Below are positions 17,708 through 25,481 of a DNA stretch of 64,000 nucleotides, one piece after another. Source of the DNA: Neolewinella lacunae (GTDB lineage: Bacteria; Bacteroidota; Bacteroidia; Chitinophagales; Saprospiraceae); the NCBI RefSeq assembly GCF_014349155.1, contig NZ_JACSIT010000091.1, positions 62,001-126,000 on the forward strand. The letters are read 5' to 3'. The notes beneath the pieces are model-generated. The model searched no databases. It worked only from the letters and a program-made list of their open reading frames with translations, and was not told where the DNA came from. The stretch's first letter is position 1, and every line of letters starts with the position of its first letter. Position numbers and translations under genes: made by a program.

Positions 17708-18874
17708 TCAGTAAGTAATTCGTTTACTGAAACTCAGCCCCATCCTTGCCAGCTCGGCAGCGATCATTGCACCTGCGGCCCCGCCCCCGTACACGTTGGA
17801 AGGGGGAAAGAGGCCGTGGGCGACTTGTTGTTGGATGGCGGCGACGATGGCCTCGGTGTCGTAGGGCACGTCGCGCACGTTGGGCCCGCGCTGGCGGCCG
17901 TCCTGGCGGGTGCCGATGTTGACGACGGGTACGCCGAGGTAGGCGCATTCGCGGATGCCGACGCTGGAGTTGCCCACCAGGCAGCGGGCGTTGGCCAGGA
18001 CGCGCAGAAAATCGCTGCCTTCCATGTTTTTGAAAAAGTGGAAGTGGGGCAGGCGGTAGCGTTCGCGGTACACCCGGATGCCCTTGCTGGTGCCGTCGCT
18101 GCCGGCGTCGACGTTGGGCCAAAACCAGAGGGTGGGCAGGTTGAGGCTGGCCACCGCCGCCAGCGTCAGCTCAATGTGGCGGCGCGCGTCGGCGTATTCC
18201 GTAGTGACGGGGTGTTGCATCACCACCAGGTAGCCGCCGGATAGGTCGAGCCGCTCCCCCACCCCGCCGTAGCGGGCGAAGAGGTCAAAATCGAGGGCCG
18301 GACTAGCCCGCACCGCAGCGGCCAAATCAATGGACGGGCAGCCGGTGTTGACCACCGTTTCGGGTACTTCGCCCAGGCGGATGACCCGCTGCCGGGCGTC
18401 TTCGCTGGCCACCAGGTGGCGGTCCGCCAGCTTGGTGATGGCGTGGCGGACTTTCTCGTCGATGTTGCCCGTCACCTCGCCACCCTGGATGTGGACGAGG
18501 GGGATGTTCATGTAGCTGGCCGCAATGGCCGTGGCCATGGTCTCGAAGCGGTCGGCCACCGTCACCACCACGTCGGGTTGCAGGTTGGCAAAAACGCTGG
18601 AGAGTTCCATGATACCGAGTCCCGTGGTTTTGGCCTGGGCCGTGAGGTTTTCGCCTTCCAGGACGTTGAAGACGCGGGCGGCAATCGAGAAACCATCGGC
18701 TTCGATGTAGTGGACGGCCGTGCCGTAACGCTCCAGGAGGGCGGAGCCGGCCACGACGAGTTGGAGCGTCAGCTCCGGGTGGGCATCGATGGCGTGCAGG
18801 GCCGTTTTGATGCGGCTGTAGCTGGGGCGGGCCGTAACGACGACGCATACTTTGCGGGGGGCGGTAGTCGTCAT
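17708..18874 (-). CDS. neuC: Hydrolysing UDP-GlcNAc 2-epimerase, NeuC/LegG family
   Basis: 388 residues, GT-B-like epimerase fold. VTARPSYSRIKTAL at the N-terminus, VTVADRFETMATAIAA, HIQGGEVTGNIDEKVRHA and GNSSVGIRECAYLGVPVVNIG are hallmarks of hydrolysing NeuC/LegG/PseG-type epimerases. Releases ManNAc (or the di-acetamido equivalent) for the NeuB condensation. Its start overlaps the neuB stop (ATGA, 18871-18874). Confidence 0.9.
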   Translation of the reverse strand: MTTTAPRKVCVVVTARPSYSRIKTALHAIDAHPELTLQLVVAGSALLERYGTAVHYIEADGFSIAARVFNVLEGENLTAQAKTTGLGIMELSSVFANLQPDVVVTVADRFETMATAIAASYMNIPLVHIQGGEVTGNIDEKVRHAITKLADRHLVASEDARQRVIRLGEVPETVVNTGCPSIDLAAAVRASPALDFDLFARYGGVGERLDLSGGYLVVMQHPVTTEYADARRHIELTLAAVASLNLPTLWFWPNVDAGSDGTSKGIRVYRERYRLPHFHFFKNMEGSDFLRVLANARCLVGNSSVGIRECAYLGVPVVNIGTRQDGRQRGPNVRDVPYDTEAIVAAIQQQVAHGLFPPSNVYGGGAAGAMIAAELARMGLSFSKRITY

Positions 18875-19890
18875 GGCTCCAGGTCGGCGGCGGTGAGGAA
18901 GGCGTAGCGGGAGAGGGGATGCCGGAGTTTCCGGCCGAGGACGGCGCGGAAGTCGGCCGCCGCCAGGCCGTAGCCCGCGGGTTTTTTCGCCTCCAGGTCG
19001 TCGAAGGTCAGGACGTGGCCGGCCGGTAAATCGCGGCCGACGGCGAGGGACTTTTCGAAGATGCCTTTGAGTTCGCCGTAGGCACTGTTGTCGGACTTAT
19101 CCACGGGGTTGGCCAGCATGGTTTCTACCTGCCGGACGCCCGCGACCAGGCGGCTGATCTCATCGATGGTCAGTGAGCTTGGGGCGTCGGGACCAAACAT
19201 CCGCCGGTCAAAAACGGCGTGGAATTCCAGGACTTCCGCGCCCAGGGCCACGGCGGCGATGCCCGTGGCCACCAGGGCGGTGTGTTCACTGAGGCCTACG
19301 CGCACGCCGGGGTAGCGCGCCCGCAACTCGGCCAGAACGTTGAGGCCCACGCGCTCGGGCGGCGTTGGGTAGGCGGTGGTACACTGTAAAATGCTCAGGT
19401 CATTGCCGAAGGGGCGCAGGAAGTCTACGGCCGCGTCCAGCTCCGCGTAGTTGCTCAGGCCGGAGCTGAGGAGGATGGGTTTGCCGGTGCGGGCGATCTT
19501 TTCCAGCAGCAGGAAGTTGGTCACCTCCCCACTGCCCACCTTGTAGCGGGCCATGCCGATGGCTTCCATCATGTCCACGGCCGCCTGGCTGAAGCAGCTC
19601 GAAAGGAACTCTACGCCCGCCTCCGTGCAGTGGTCTTTGATGCCTTGCCACTGCGGCAGGGTGAAGCCCATCCGTTCCCAGTAGTCGTAGCGCGTGGCGT
19701 CGGCGTAGCTGAAACGGACGCGGAAGGGTTCGTGCGCACTCGATTCGGCGGCGGCGACGTGGGTTTGGAACTTGACGGCGTCGACGCCCGTTGCGGCCAG
19801 GGCATCGATGTAGGAGTGCAGGATGCCGAGGCTGCCATCGTGGGCCTGGGCCACTTCGGCGATGAGGTAGACGGGGCGCTGCTTAGTCAT
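18871..19890 (-). CDS. neuB: N-acetylneuraminate/legionaminate synthase
   Basis: 339 residues from ATG 19890. NeuB TIM barrel (LIAEVAQAHDGSLG, DAVKFQTH, KVGSGEVTNFLLLEKIA, ILQCTTAYPTP, GLSEHT) followed by a C-terminal SAF/antifreeze-like domain (AGHVLTFDDLEAKKPAGYGL). Condenses phosphoenolpyruvate with a 2-acetamido hexose. The start overlaps the Wzz-like gene by 8 bp, and longer upstream frames shadow that gene. Confidence 0.93.
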   Translation of the reverse strand: MTKQRPVYLIAEVAQAHDGSLGILHSYIDALAATGVDAVKFQTHVAAAESSAHEPFRVRFSYADATRYDYWERMGFTLPQWQGIKDHCTEAGVEFLSSCFSQAAVDMMEAIGMARYKVGSGEVTNFLLLEKIARTGKPILLSSGLSNYAELDAAVDFLRPFGNDLSILQCTTAYPTPPERVGLNVLAELRARYPGVRVGLSEHTALVATGIAAVALGAEVLEFHAVFDRRMFGPDAPSSLTIDEISRLVAGVRQVETMLANPVDKSDNSAYGELKGIFEKSLAVGRDLPAGHVLTFDDLEAKKPAGYGLAAADFRAVLGRKLRHPLSRYAFLTAADLEP

Positions 19891-20944
19891 CGCTGTGCAT
19901 GATGTTGCGGTAAAGGAAAACGGCGCAAAGGCCCAGGAAGGCCAGTAGCGCACCGATGATGCCCCAGCGGATGCCCGCCTTGAGGGGCTGCGGGTAGGCC
20001 GGGCGGAGGGGGGAGAAGGGCGCATCCACCAGCTGGAAGAAGGGCGTGAAGCCATCCATGGCAAACTTGGCGGTTTCGAGGTTGCGCACTACCTCGCCGT
20101 AGGCCAGGGTGGCGATGTTGACCTGGCGCTGGAGTTGGAGGCGCCGCACCTGGTCGCGCTGCCGCGTGAGGCTCAGCTGGGTATCGGCCAGGTTGGCCAG
20201 TTGGTACTCCGCGCGGTTGATTTCCGTGAGCAGGGAGTCGGCGCGGGCCTTCAGGCGCTCCACGGAGGCGAGCGACTGCCCGGTGCTTTCCTCGGTGTAG
20301 AAATCACTGAGGTAGTGGTAGAGGGCGGTAGAAAGGTAGATGCTCAGGGCCTCGTTGCGGGTGCGGGCGGTGATGGTGAGCATGCCCGTTTCGTCGGAGA
20401 TGTCTTTTTGGATGGGCTTTTCGGGGTCGAGGGTGAGGTAGGCGTAGACCATCTTGAGCAGCGAGCGTTCCTGGCGGGAGAGGGAATCGAGCTGGTTGGT
20501 GGAGAGGCGGTCGAGGCCGTAAAGTTCCTGCAGTTTCCACTCCTCGGCGAAGCCCGATTGCTCGATCAGGTGGTTGATGAAGAGGTCGTGGCGGCCGCCC
20601 AGCTCGGCGGTATCCAGCAGCAGGCGGTGCAGCAGTTGCCGCGAGGTGGCAAAGGCCATCACCCGCTTGGGACTGTGCCCCGTATCGCCAGCGCCGCCGC
20701 CCAGGCCGAAGCGCCCCAGCACGGAGCCCAGGGCGTTGCCCCCGCTCTGTTGTTTGTTGACCACAAAAACGGTGGCGGCCTCGTAGAACACGGCTTCCTG
20801 GTTCACGCGCCAGGCCTGCAGGCCGCCCAGCAACAGGGCACCCAGCAGCAGCCAGGGCCAGCCGCGCAGGCCCGCCCGGCCGTAGGTTTGCAGCGTCAGG
20901 ATGACGTCGCGCAGGGGGATTTCTTTAACGGGAACTTGCTCCAC
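19883..20944 (-). CDS. Wzz-type polysaccharide chain-length/co-polymerase protein
   Basis: 353 residues. Transmembrane segments near 30-48 and 322-342, a periplasmic part with a coiled-coil stretch (residues about 215-290), and the glycine-rich motif GSVLGRFGLGGG also seen in the paralogue at 35852-36931. No C-terminal tyrosine-kinase domain. It would set chain length of one of the two Wzy systems. Upstream lies family A array II. Confidence 0.85.
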   Translation of the reverse strand: MEQVPVKEIPLRDVILTLQTYGRAGLRGWPWLLLGALLLGGLQAWRVNQEAVFYEAATVFVVNKQQSGGNALGSVLGRFGLGGGAGDTGHSPKRVMAFATSRQLLHRLLLDTAELGGRHDLFINHLIEQSGFAEEWKLQELYGLDRLSTNQLDSLSRQERSLLKMVYAYLTLDPEKPIQKDISDETGMLTITARTRNEALSIYLSTALYHYLSDFYTEESTGQSLASVERLKARADSLLTEINRAEYQLANLADTQLSLTRQRDQVRRLQLQRQVNIATLAYGEVVRNLETAKFAMDGFTPFFQLVDAPFSPLRPAYPQPLKAGIRWGIIGALLAFLGLCAVFLYRNIMHSDD

Positions 20945-20954
20945 GGATTAGGTT

Positions 20955-21159
20955 TGTGAGGTCGAGACGTTTTACGTCGAGGTGAGGTCAAGACATTTTA
21001 CGTGAGGTCGAGACGTTTTACGTCGAGGTGAGGTCAAGACATTTTACGTCGAGGTGAGGTCAAGACATTTTACGTGAGGTCGAGACGTTTTACGTCGAGG
21101 GGGGGCTTGAGCGTCATTTGCTGCGACGTGGAACGTCTTGACCTCACGTCTTGACCTCA
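20955..21159. repeat. Family A REP-like array II, upstream of the transposase
   Basis: Six forward copies, alternating GACGTTTTACGTC and the variant GACATTTTACGT, then a linker GGGGGGCTTGAGCGTCATTTGC and an inverted copy (GACGTGGAACGTC) ending in duplicated GTCTTGACCTCAC. It ends 28 bp before the RAYT start codon. Confidence 0.92.
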
Positions 21160-21187
21160 CAAACTCCAATTTAACTATCTTAGTTCC

Positions 21188-21849
21188 ATGAAAGAAGGAA
21201 CGCCCAGAATCCTACACCACAATCTTGACTACCAACCCGTGCACCTTTCCTACCGTTTGGCGGGCAGCCTCCCAGTAGCCGTATTGGACAAGATAAAATC
21301 GGACTACGAGCAAAGAAAAGCACAGTTGACAATACGATCAAATGAGCATCGTGCCCAGCCGCCGTCGAAGGACTATGCGAGGGAGATATTTGCCCTCCAT
21401 GCCCGGTTCGAACTAGAAATTGACGAGGCCCTGCACTCCATCAAAAGTGGCCCTTTTCACTTGGCCGATCCCTCCCTGGCTAAAGAGATAATTGATTCTT
21501 GAAGTTTCTGCACGATCGTCAAGAGATTTACCTGTACGTCGTTTGCGTGATGGGAAACCACGTACACGCCATCGTCCGCGCGCCCGAAGGAGTTGAGAAA
21601 GTAAACATCGGCAAATTAATGAATCGCCACAAGACACACACCGCCCAAGTGTGTAATAAGCTTTTGGGAAAAACGGGTGCCCCCTTCTGGGATCATTTCT
21701 ACTTTGACCGGACCATCCGCAAAAACAAATTTGAAAGGGCTATGTGGTACGTTCTGAACAACCCGGTGGAAGCTGGCTTGGTGCGGGATTGGCGGGATTG
21801 GGGAGGGACTTACCTTAATCCAGATTTTGATTCGCTGTTTCGTGGTTGA
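21188..21849 (+). pseudogene. REP-associated tyrosine transposase (RAYT, Y1 family), frameshifted
   Basis: Two overlapping frames make one Y1-transposase-like protein of about 220 residues. The first frame (21188-21502) ends LAKEIIDS-stop; the second resumes LKFLHDRQEIYLYVVCVMGNHVH at 21499. The HUH motif NHVH, the likely catalytic Tyr in FYFDRTIR and the C-terminal WYVLNNPVEAGLV match RAYT/TnpA-REP proteins. A single missing T at TTCTTGA (about 21496-21500) would restore one frame. The gene is flanked on both sides by family A repeats, as in RAYT-REP loci. It could be a decayed gene, a sequencing slip or a frameshift-expressed one. Confidence 0.88.
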
Positions 21850-21851
21850 GG

Positions 21852-22590
21852 GGAGGTCGAGACGTTTTACGTGAGGTCGAGACGTTTTACGTCGAGGGGG
21901 GCTTGAGCGTCATTTGCTGCGACGTAGAACGTCTTGACCTCACGTCGAGGGGGGCATTAGCGTCTTTGCTGCGACGTAGAACGTCTTGACCCCACCTGAG
22001 GTCGAGACGTTTTACGTCGAGGGGGGGCATTAGCGTCTTTGCTGCGACGTAGAACGTCTTGACCTCACCTGAGGTCGAGACGTTTCACGTCGAGGGGGGC
22101 TTGAGCGTCTTTGCTGCGACGTAGAACGTCTTGACCTCACCTGAGGTCGAGACGTTTCACGTCGAGGGGGGCTTGAGCGTCTTTGCTGCGACGTAAAACG
22201 TCTTGACCTCACGTCTTGACCTCACCTGAGGTCGAGACGTTTCACGTCGAGGGGGGCATTAGCGTCTTTGCTGCGACGTAAAACGTCTTGACCTCACGTC
22301 TTGACCTCACCTGAGGTCGAGACGTTTCACGTCGAGGGGGGCTTGAGCGTCTTTGCTGCGACGTAGAACGTCTTGACCTCACGTCTTGACCTCACCTGAC
22401 ACTGCGACGTAGAACGTCTTGACCTCACGTCTTGACCCTCACCTGAGGTCGAGACGTTTCACGTCGAGGGGGGGCATTAGCGTCTTTGCTGCGACGTGGA
22501 ACGTCTTGACCTCACGTCTTGACCTCACCTGACACTGCGACGTAGAACGTCTTGACCTCACGTCTTGACCTCACGTCTTGACCTCACGTC
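21852..22590. repeat. Family A array III: tandem BIME-like inverted pairs
   Basis: About eight units of a forward repeat (GAGGTCGAGACGTTTYACGTCGA), a linker (GGGGGGCATTAGCGTCTTTGC or a GCTTGAGCG version) and an inverted repeat (GCGACGTRRAACGTCTTGACCTCA), with extra solo inverted copies. I count about 18 hairpins. It directly follows the transposase and ends within the stop codon of the glycosyltransferase at 22584. Confidence 0.92.
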
Positions 22591-23795
22591 ACCACCTCCC
22601 GCAACGCGCCGAGCATCTCCAGCGCCAGGGTTTTGCGGTCGTAGGCGGCGGCGAGGGCGGCGCAGTTGGCCTGGCAACGGGCGTAGAGGACGGGGTCTTC
22701 GCTTAGCTTGCGGAGCTGGCGCAGGAAGTCGACCTCATCTTCCGGGCGGAAGCAGCGGCCAGCTCCGTAGCGTTCGATGATGGCCTGGCTCTCGCCCTGC
22801 ACGCCGAGCAGGATGGGTTTGCCCATGGCGGCGTTCTCGAAAATCTTGGAGGGGATGACGGTGCGGAAGGTCCGTGATTTGCGGAGGTTGACCAGTGCGA
22901 CGTCAATTACCGACAAGTAGCGGGCCACTTCGGCTTTCGGGACGACCGGCAGGATGGTGACGTTCGTCAGCTGGTGTTTCGCCACCAGGCCTTCGAGCTG
23001 TTGCCGCTTGGCACCGTCGCCCACGAGCAGGAAGTGGACGTTGGCCGCCACCTTCGGCGCACAGCGGAGGATGAAGACGAGCTTGTGCGCCAGCCCGAAA
23101 GTCCCCAGGTAACCGACTACGAATTTGCCCGACAATCCCAGCTTCTCAACCAACGCTGCATCCTGCGGCCGCGCCCTGAACTGCTCGAGGTGAACGCCAT
23201 TGGTGACGACCGTGATTTTCTCCGGCGGGATGCCCCTTTCGGCGATGTTTTTTTTGAAACTGTGGGTTACCACAATGACCTTGCGGGCGGAGCGGTAAAG
23301 GAACAATTCGAGGTGCTCCAGGCGGGAGAGGACCCGCGCTTTGCCAGAAACGGCGCCAACGGCCTTAATGCTGATGGGCCACAGATCGCGCACCTCCATC
23401 ACCCAGGGTTTGCGCTTGCAGACGCTGGCCAGGTAGCCCGCAACGGCGGTAAAAAACTGCGGCGAAGTGGCCACAATCAAGTCCGTGCGCACGAACAAGG
23501 AAGCCACAAAAGCGCAGCCGCAAAAACTGACAAAATCGATCACCCGCCGGTAAAAACCCGCGTTGGGCGCGATGTAGGACCAGACGCGGATGACGCGGAT
23601 GCCCTCCATCTCTTCCTCCTGCCAGAGCCGGTTGCGGTAGCCGGGGTAGACCTTCCCCTGCGGGAAATTCGGCGCGCAAGTGATGACCGTGACGGACACC
23701 CCCTGCCGCACCCACTCCAGGCAGTGCTCGAACGTGCGGGTCGCCGGAGCATTGACCTCGGGCGGAAAATTATCGGTGAGAAACAAAAGGCGCAT
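22584..23795 (-). CDS. Glycosyltransferase family 4, WbuB-like
   Basis: 403 residues. LTDNFPPEVNAPATRTFEH at the N-terminus, DLWPISIKAVGAVSG and VTNGVHLEQFRARP, the pattern of WbuB/FnlB-type amino-sugar transferases. The donor half has KIFENAAMGKPILLGVQGES. Cytoplasmic face of the inner membrane is expected. The terminal TGA is the first three bases of a family A repeat (TGAGGTC read on the minus strand). Confidence 0.88.
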   Translation of the reverse strand: MRLLFLTDNFPPEVNAPATRTFEHCLEWVRQGVSVTVITCAPNFPQGKVYPGYRNRLWQEEEMEGIRVIRVWSYIAPNAGFYRRVIDFVSFCGCAFVASLFVRTDLIVATSPQFFTAVAGYLASVCKRKPWVMEVRDLWPISIKAVGAVSGKARVLSRLEHLELFLYRSARKVIVVTHSFKKNIAERGIPPEKITVVTNGVHLEQFRARPQDAALVEKLGLSGKFVVGYLGTFGLAHKLVFILRCAPKVAANVHFLLVGDGAKRQQLEGLVAKHQLTNVTILPVVPKAEVARYLSVIDVALVNLRKSRTFRTVIPSKIFENAAMGKPILLGVQGESQAIIERYGAGRCFRPEDEVDFLRQLRKLSEDPVLYARCQANCAALAAAYDRKTLALEMLGALREVVT

Positions 23796-23860
23796 ACGGG
23801 CTACCAGGAAGTGTGGAAGGTAGGTACGCTAAACGGGGGTGAGGTGGTTTGGTTTTTGGA

Positions 23861-24003
23861 GGTGAGGTCGAGACGTTTCACGTGAGGTCGAGACGTTTCA
23901 CGTCGAGGGGGGCATGAGCGTCTTTGCTGCGACGTAAAACGTCTTGACCTCACTGCGACGTAAAACGTCTTGACCTCACGTCTTGACCTCACGTCTTGAC
24001 CTC
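23861..24003. repeat. Family A array IV
   Basis: Two forward copies (GACGTTTCACGT), the linker GGGGGGCATGAGCGTCTTTGC, two inverted copies (GACGTAAAACGTC) and three GTCTTGACCTCAC tails. It ends inside the stop codon of the next gene (24002). Confidence 0.9.
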
Positions 24004-24754
24004 ACCGCCAAGCCCTCAACCACTGCTTCACCTTCCGCAGCGGCTTGAGCAGCGCCAGCGCGGCTGGCGGCTGCAAGCCATTGAGTTCCCAGGCGCGGCG
24101 GTCTTCGCGGTTGGCGGCCAGGCGGTTGGCGAGGCTTTTGTTGCTCACGCCGCCTACGCGCATGTGGACGAGCACGCGGGGCAGGTACACCACCTTGATG
24201 CCGTGGCGGTAGCAGCAGCGGAGCATAAATTCGTAGTCGGCCGCTAAGCGGAGGTCCGTCTGGAAACTCCCGTAGCGTTCGTAGACGTGGCGGCGGACGA
24301 AAAAGGTCGGGTGCGGCGGCATCCAGCCCCAGCGCCAGGCGGCATGATCGTATTGGCGGGCGATCCAGCGCCGCACCACCCGCTCGGTCCGCTCGGCCGC
24401 AACGTACACCAGGTCGCCGTAGAGCGCATCCACCTCCGGGCGCCGGGCGAAGACCTCCGCCACCCAGTGCAGCACCTGCGGCGAAGGGTAAAAATCATCG
24501 GAATTCAGTATCCCAATCACCTCGCCCGTCGCCCGGGCAATGCCCCGGTTCATCGCGTCGTAAAGCCCTCCATCGCGCACACTTTCGATCCGGACAAAAG
24601 GATAACGCGCGGCAATCTCCAGCGTAGCGTCGGTACTGCCGCCGTCCTGCAAAATCACCTCCAGCCCGGGCCATTGCTGGGCCAGCAGGCTATCCAGGGT
24701 ATCCGCCAGGGTGGCGGCAGAGTTGTAGGTGGCGGTGATGATGGAAATGGTCAC
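24002..24754 (-). CDS. Glycosyltransferase family 2 (WcaA-like)
   Basis: 250 residues from GTG 24754. Starts TISIITATYNSAATLADTLDS, then LQDGGSTDATLE, the DxD-type NSDDF, and HPTFFVRRHVYERYG, a common pattern of capsule GT2 enzymes. The upstream open frame to 24949 covers a GC-rich repeat and is not used. The stop TGA comes from a family A repeat. Confidence 0.87.
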   Translation of the reverse strand: MTISIITATYNSAATLADTLDSLLAQQWPGLEVILQDGGSTDATLEIAARYPFVRIESVRDGGLYDAMNRGIARATGEVIGILNSDDFYPSPQVLHWVAEVFARRPEVDALYGDLVYVAAERTERVVRRWIARQYDHAAWRWGWMPPHPTFFVRRHVYERYGSFQTDLRLAADYEFMLRCCYRHGIKVVYLPRVLVHMRVGGVSNKSLANRLAANREDRRAWELNGLQPPAALALLKPLRKVKQWLRAWR

Positions 24755-24830
24755 GGTAGGGATGGGGCCTCTTTCCCGCGACCTCTTGGGAGGGGGGAAG
24801 TTGAGGTTTGACTTTTGCCCTCTCCCCCGG

Positions 24831-24851
24831 CCCCTCTCCAAAGGAGAGGGG
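24831..24851. repeat. Perfect hairpin with 3-nt loop
   Basis: CCCCTCTCC-AAA-GGAGAGGGG: nine-base perfect arms and an AAA loop, upstream of the GT2 gene. Same stem/3-nt-loop plan as the other repeat families here. It may act as a terminator. Confidence 0.6.
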
Positions 24852-24949
24852 AGAAGAAGAGGTTTGACTTTAATTAAATAAGTTAGATTGTTGAAAGGCG
24901 CGTGGTTTCGTGCTGCAGCAAACCACGAAGTCGCAGCGGAGCTAATCAA

Positions 24950-25364
24950 ATATCAAGTATCGTCTATCGTCTATCCAATAGCGTTTCAAAGAGTGCTGGC
25001 TCGTGCGCAAGCTAAATGCTGACCGCCGTAGGCAGCAGCGTAGTTAATTGAGAAGGTTAAATTCTCTTCGCCCAGTATTATCCGCCTACTGACAAAATTT
25101 AGCTAAATGCCGTCAGTACAGTGACCCCATTTAGCTTAAATTGGTCAGTTTCCGGTGCTTTCGGGTTGCTCCCCTACCCTACCCCACCACCGGGCAGCGG
25201 CTGCTTTTGCTCCGCAGGGTTTTGCGTTGGGCGCGGCCGCAGGTGCTCCCCCCCGACCCCCCGAAGGGGGGAGAAGGTTGGGGGAGACGGTTGGTCATCC
25301 ACGGCTGAATGGGGATTTCCCGCCGTGGTGGTTGGGGTGGGGAGATGGTGCTGCCTCGGGAACG
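24950..25364. other. Gap with family C and family G repeats, no gene
   Basis: Contains an inverted version of the family C repeat (GCTGACCGCCGTAGGCAGCA near 25017), a TCGTCTATCGTCTATC tandem near 24961-24978, and a family G copy at 25205-25285 (GGGCGCGGCCGCAGGTGC plus CCCCCCGAAGGGGGG). Short frames here are not protein-like. Confidence 0.6.
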
Positions 25365-25481
25365 TCACCCGGTAATGTTTCTGCTGCGAACGGGTTGGGC
25401 GGGGTTGCCTTGGTAGATGGTGTAGGGTGCCAAATCGCCGGTGGCCACACTCCCTACGGCCAGGACGGCGTGGGTGCCGAC
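25365..25481 (-). pseudogene. C-terminal remnant of a WcaF-like acetyltransferase
   Basis: 38 codons directly in frame after the carbamoyltransferase TAG, ending at TGA 25365. The translation runs VGTHAVLAVGSVATGDLAP and then YTIYQGNPAQPVRSRNITG. That is the closing turn and GNPA tail of hexapeptide acetyltransferases of the colanic-acid WcaF type. No start codon of its own. It complements the N-terminal remnant at 27219-27497. Confidence 0.75.

Noticed and set aside
22030-22212. Arg/Ser-rich repeated frame in the array after the transposase
   Set aside because: Same reason: the tandem inverted-pair repeat read in one frame.
17050-24003. CRISPR array
   Set aside because: Repeats are regularly spaced in places, but the spacers are themselves repeats, both orientations occur, and there are no cas genes.
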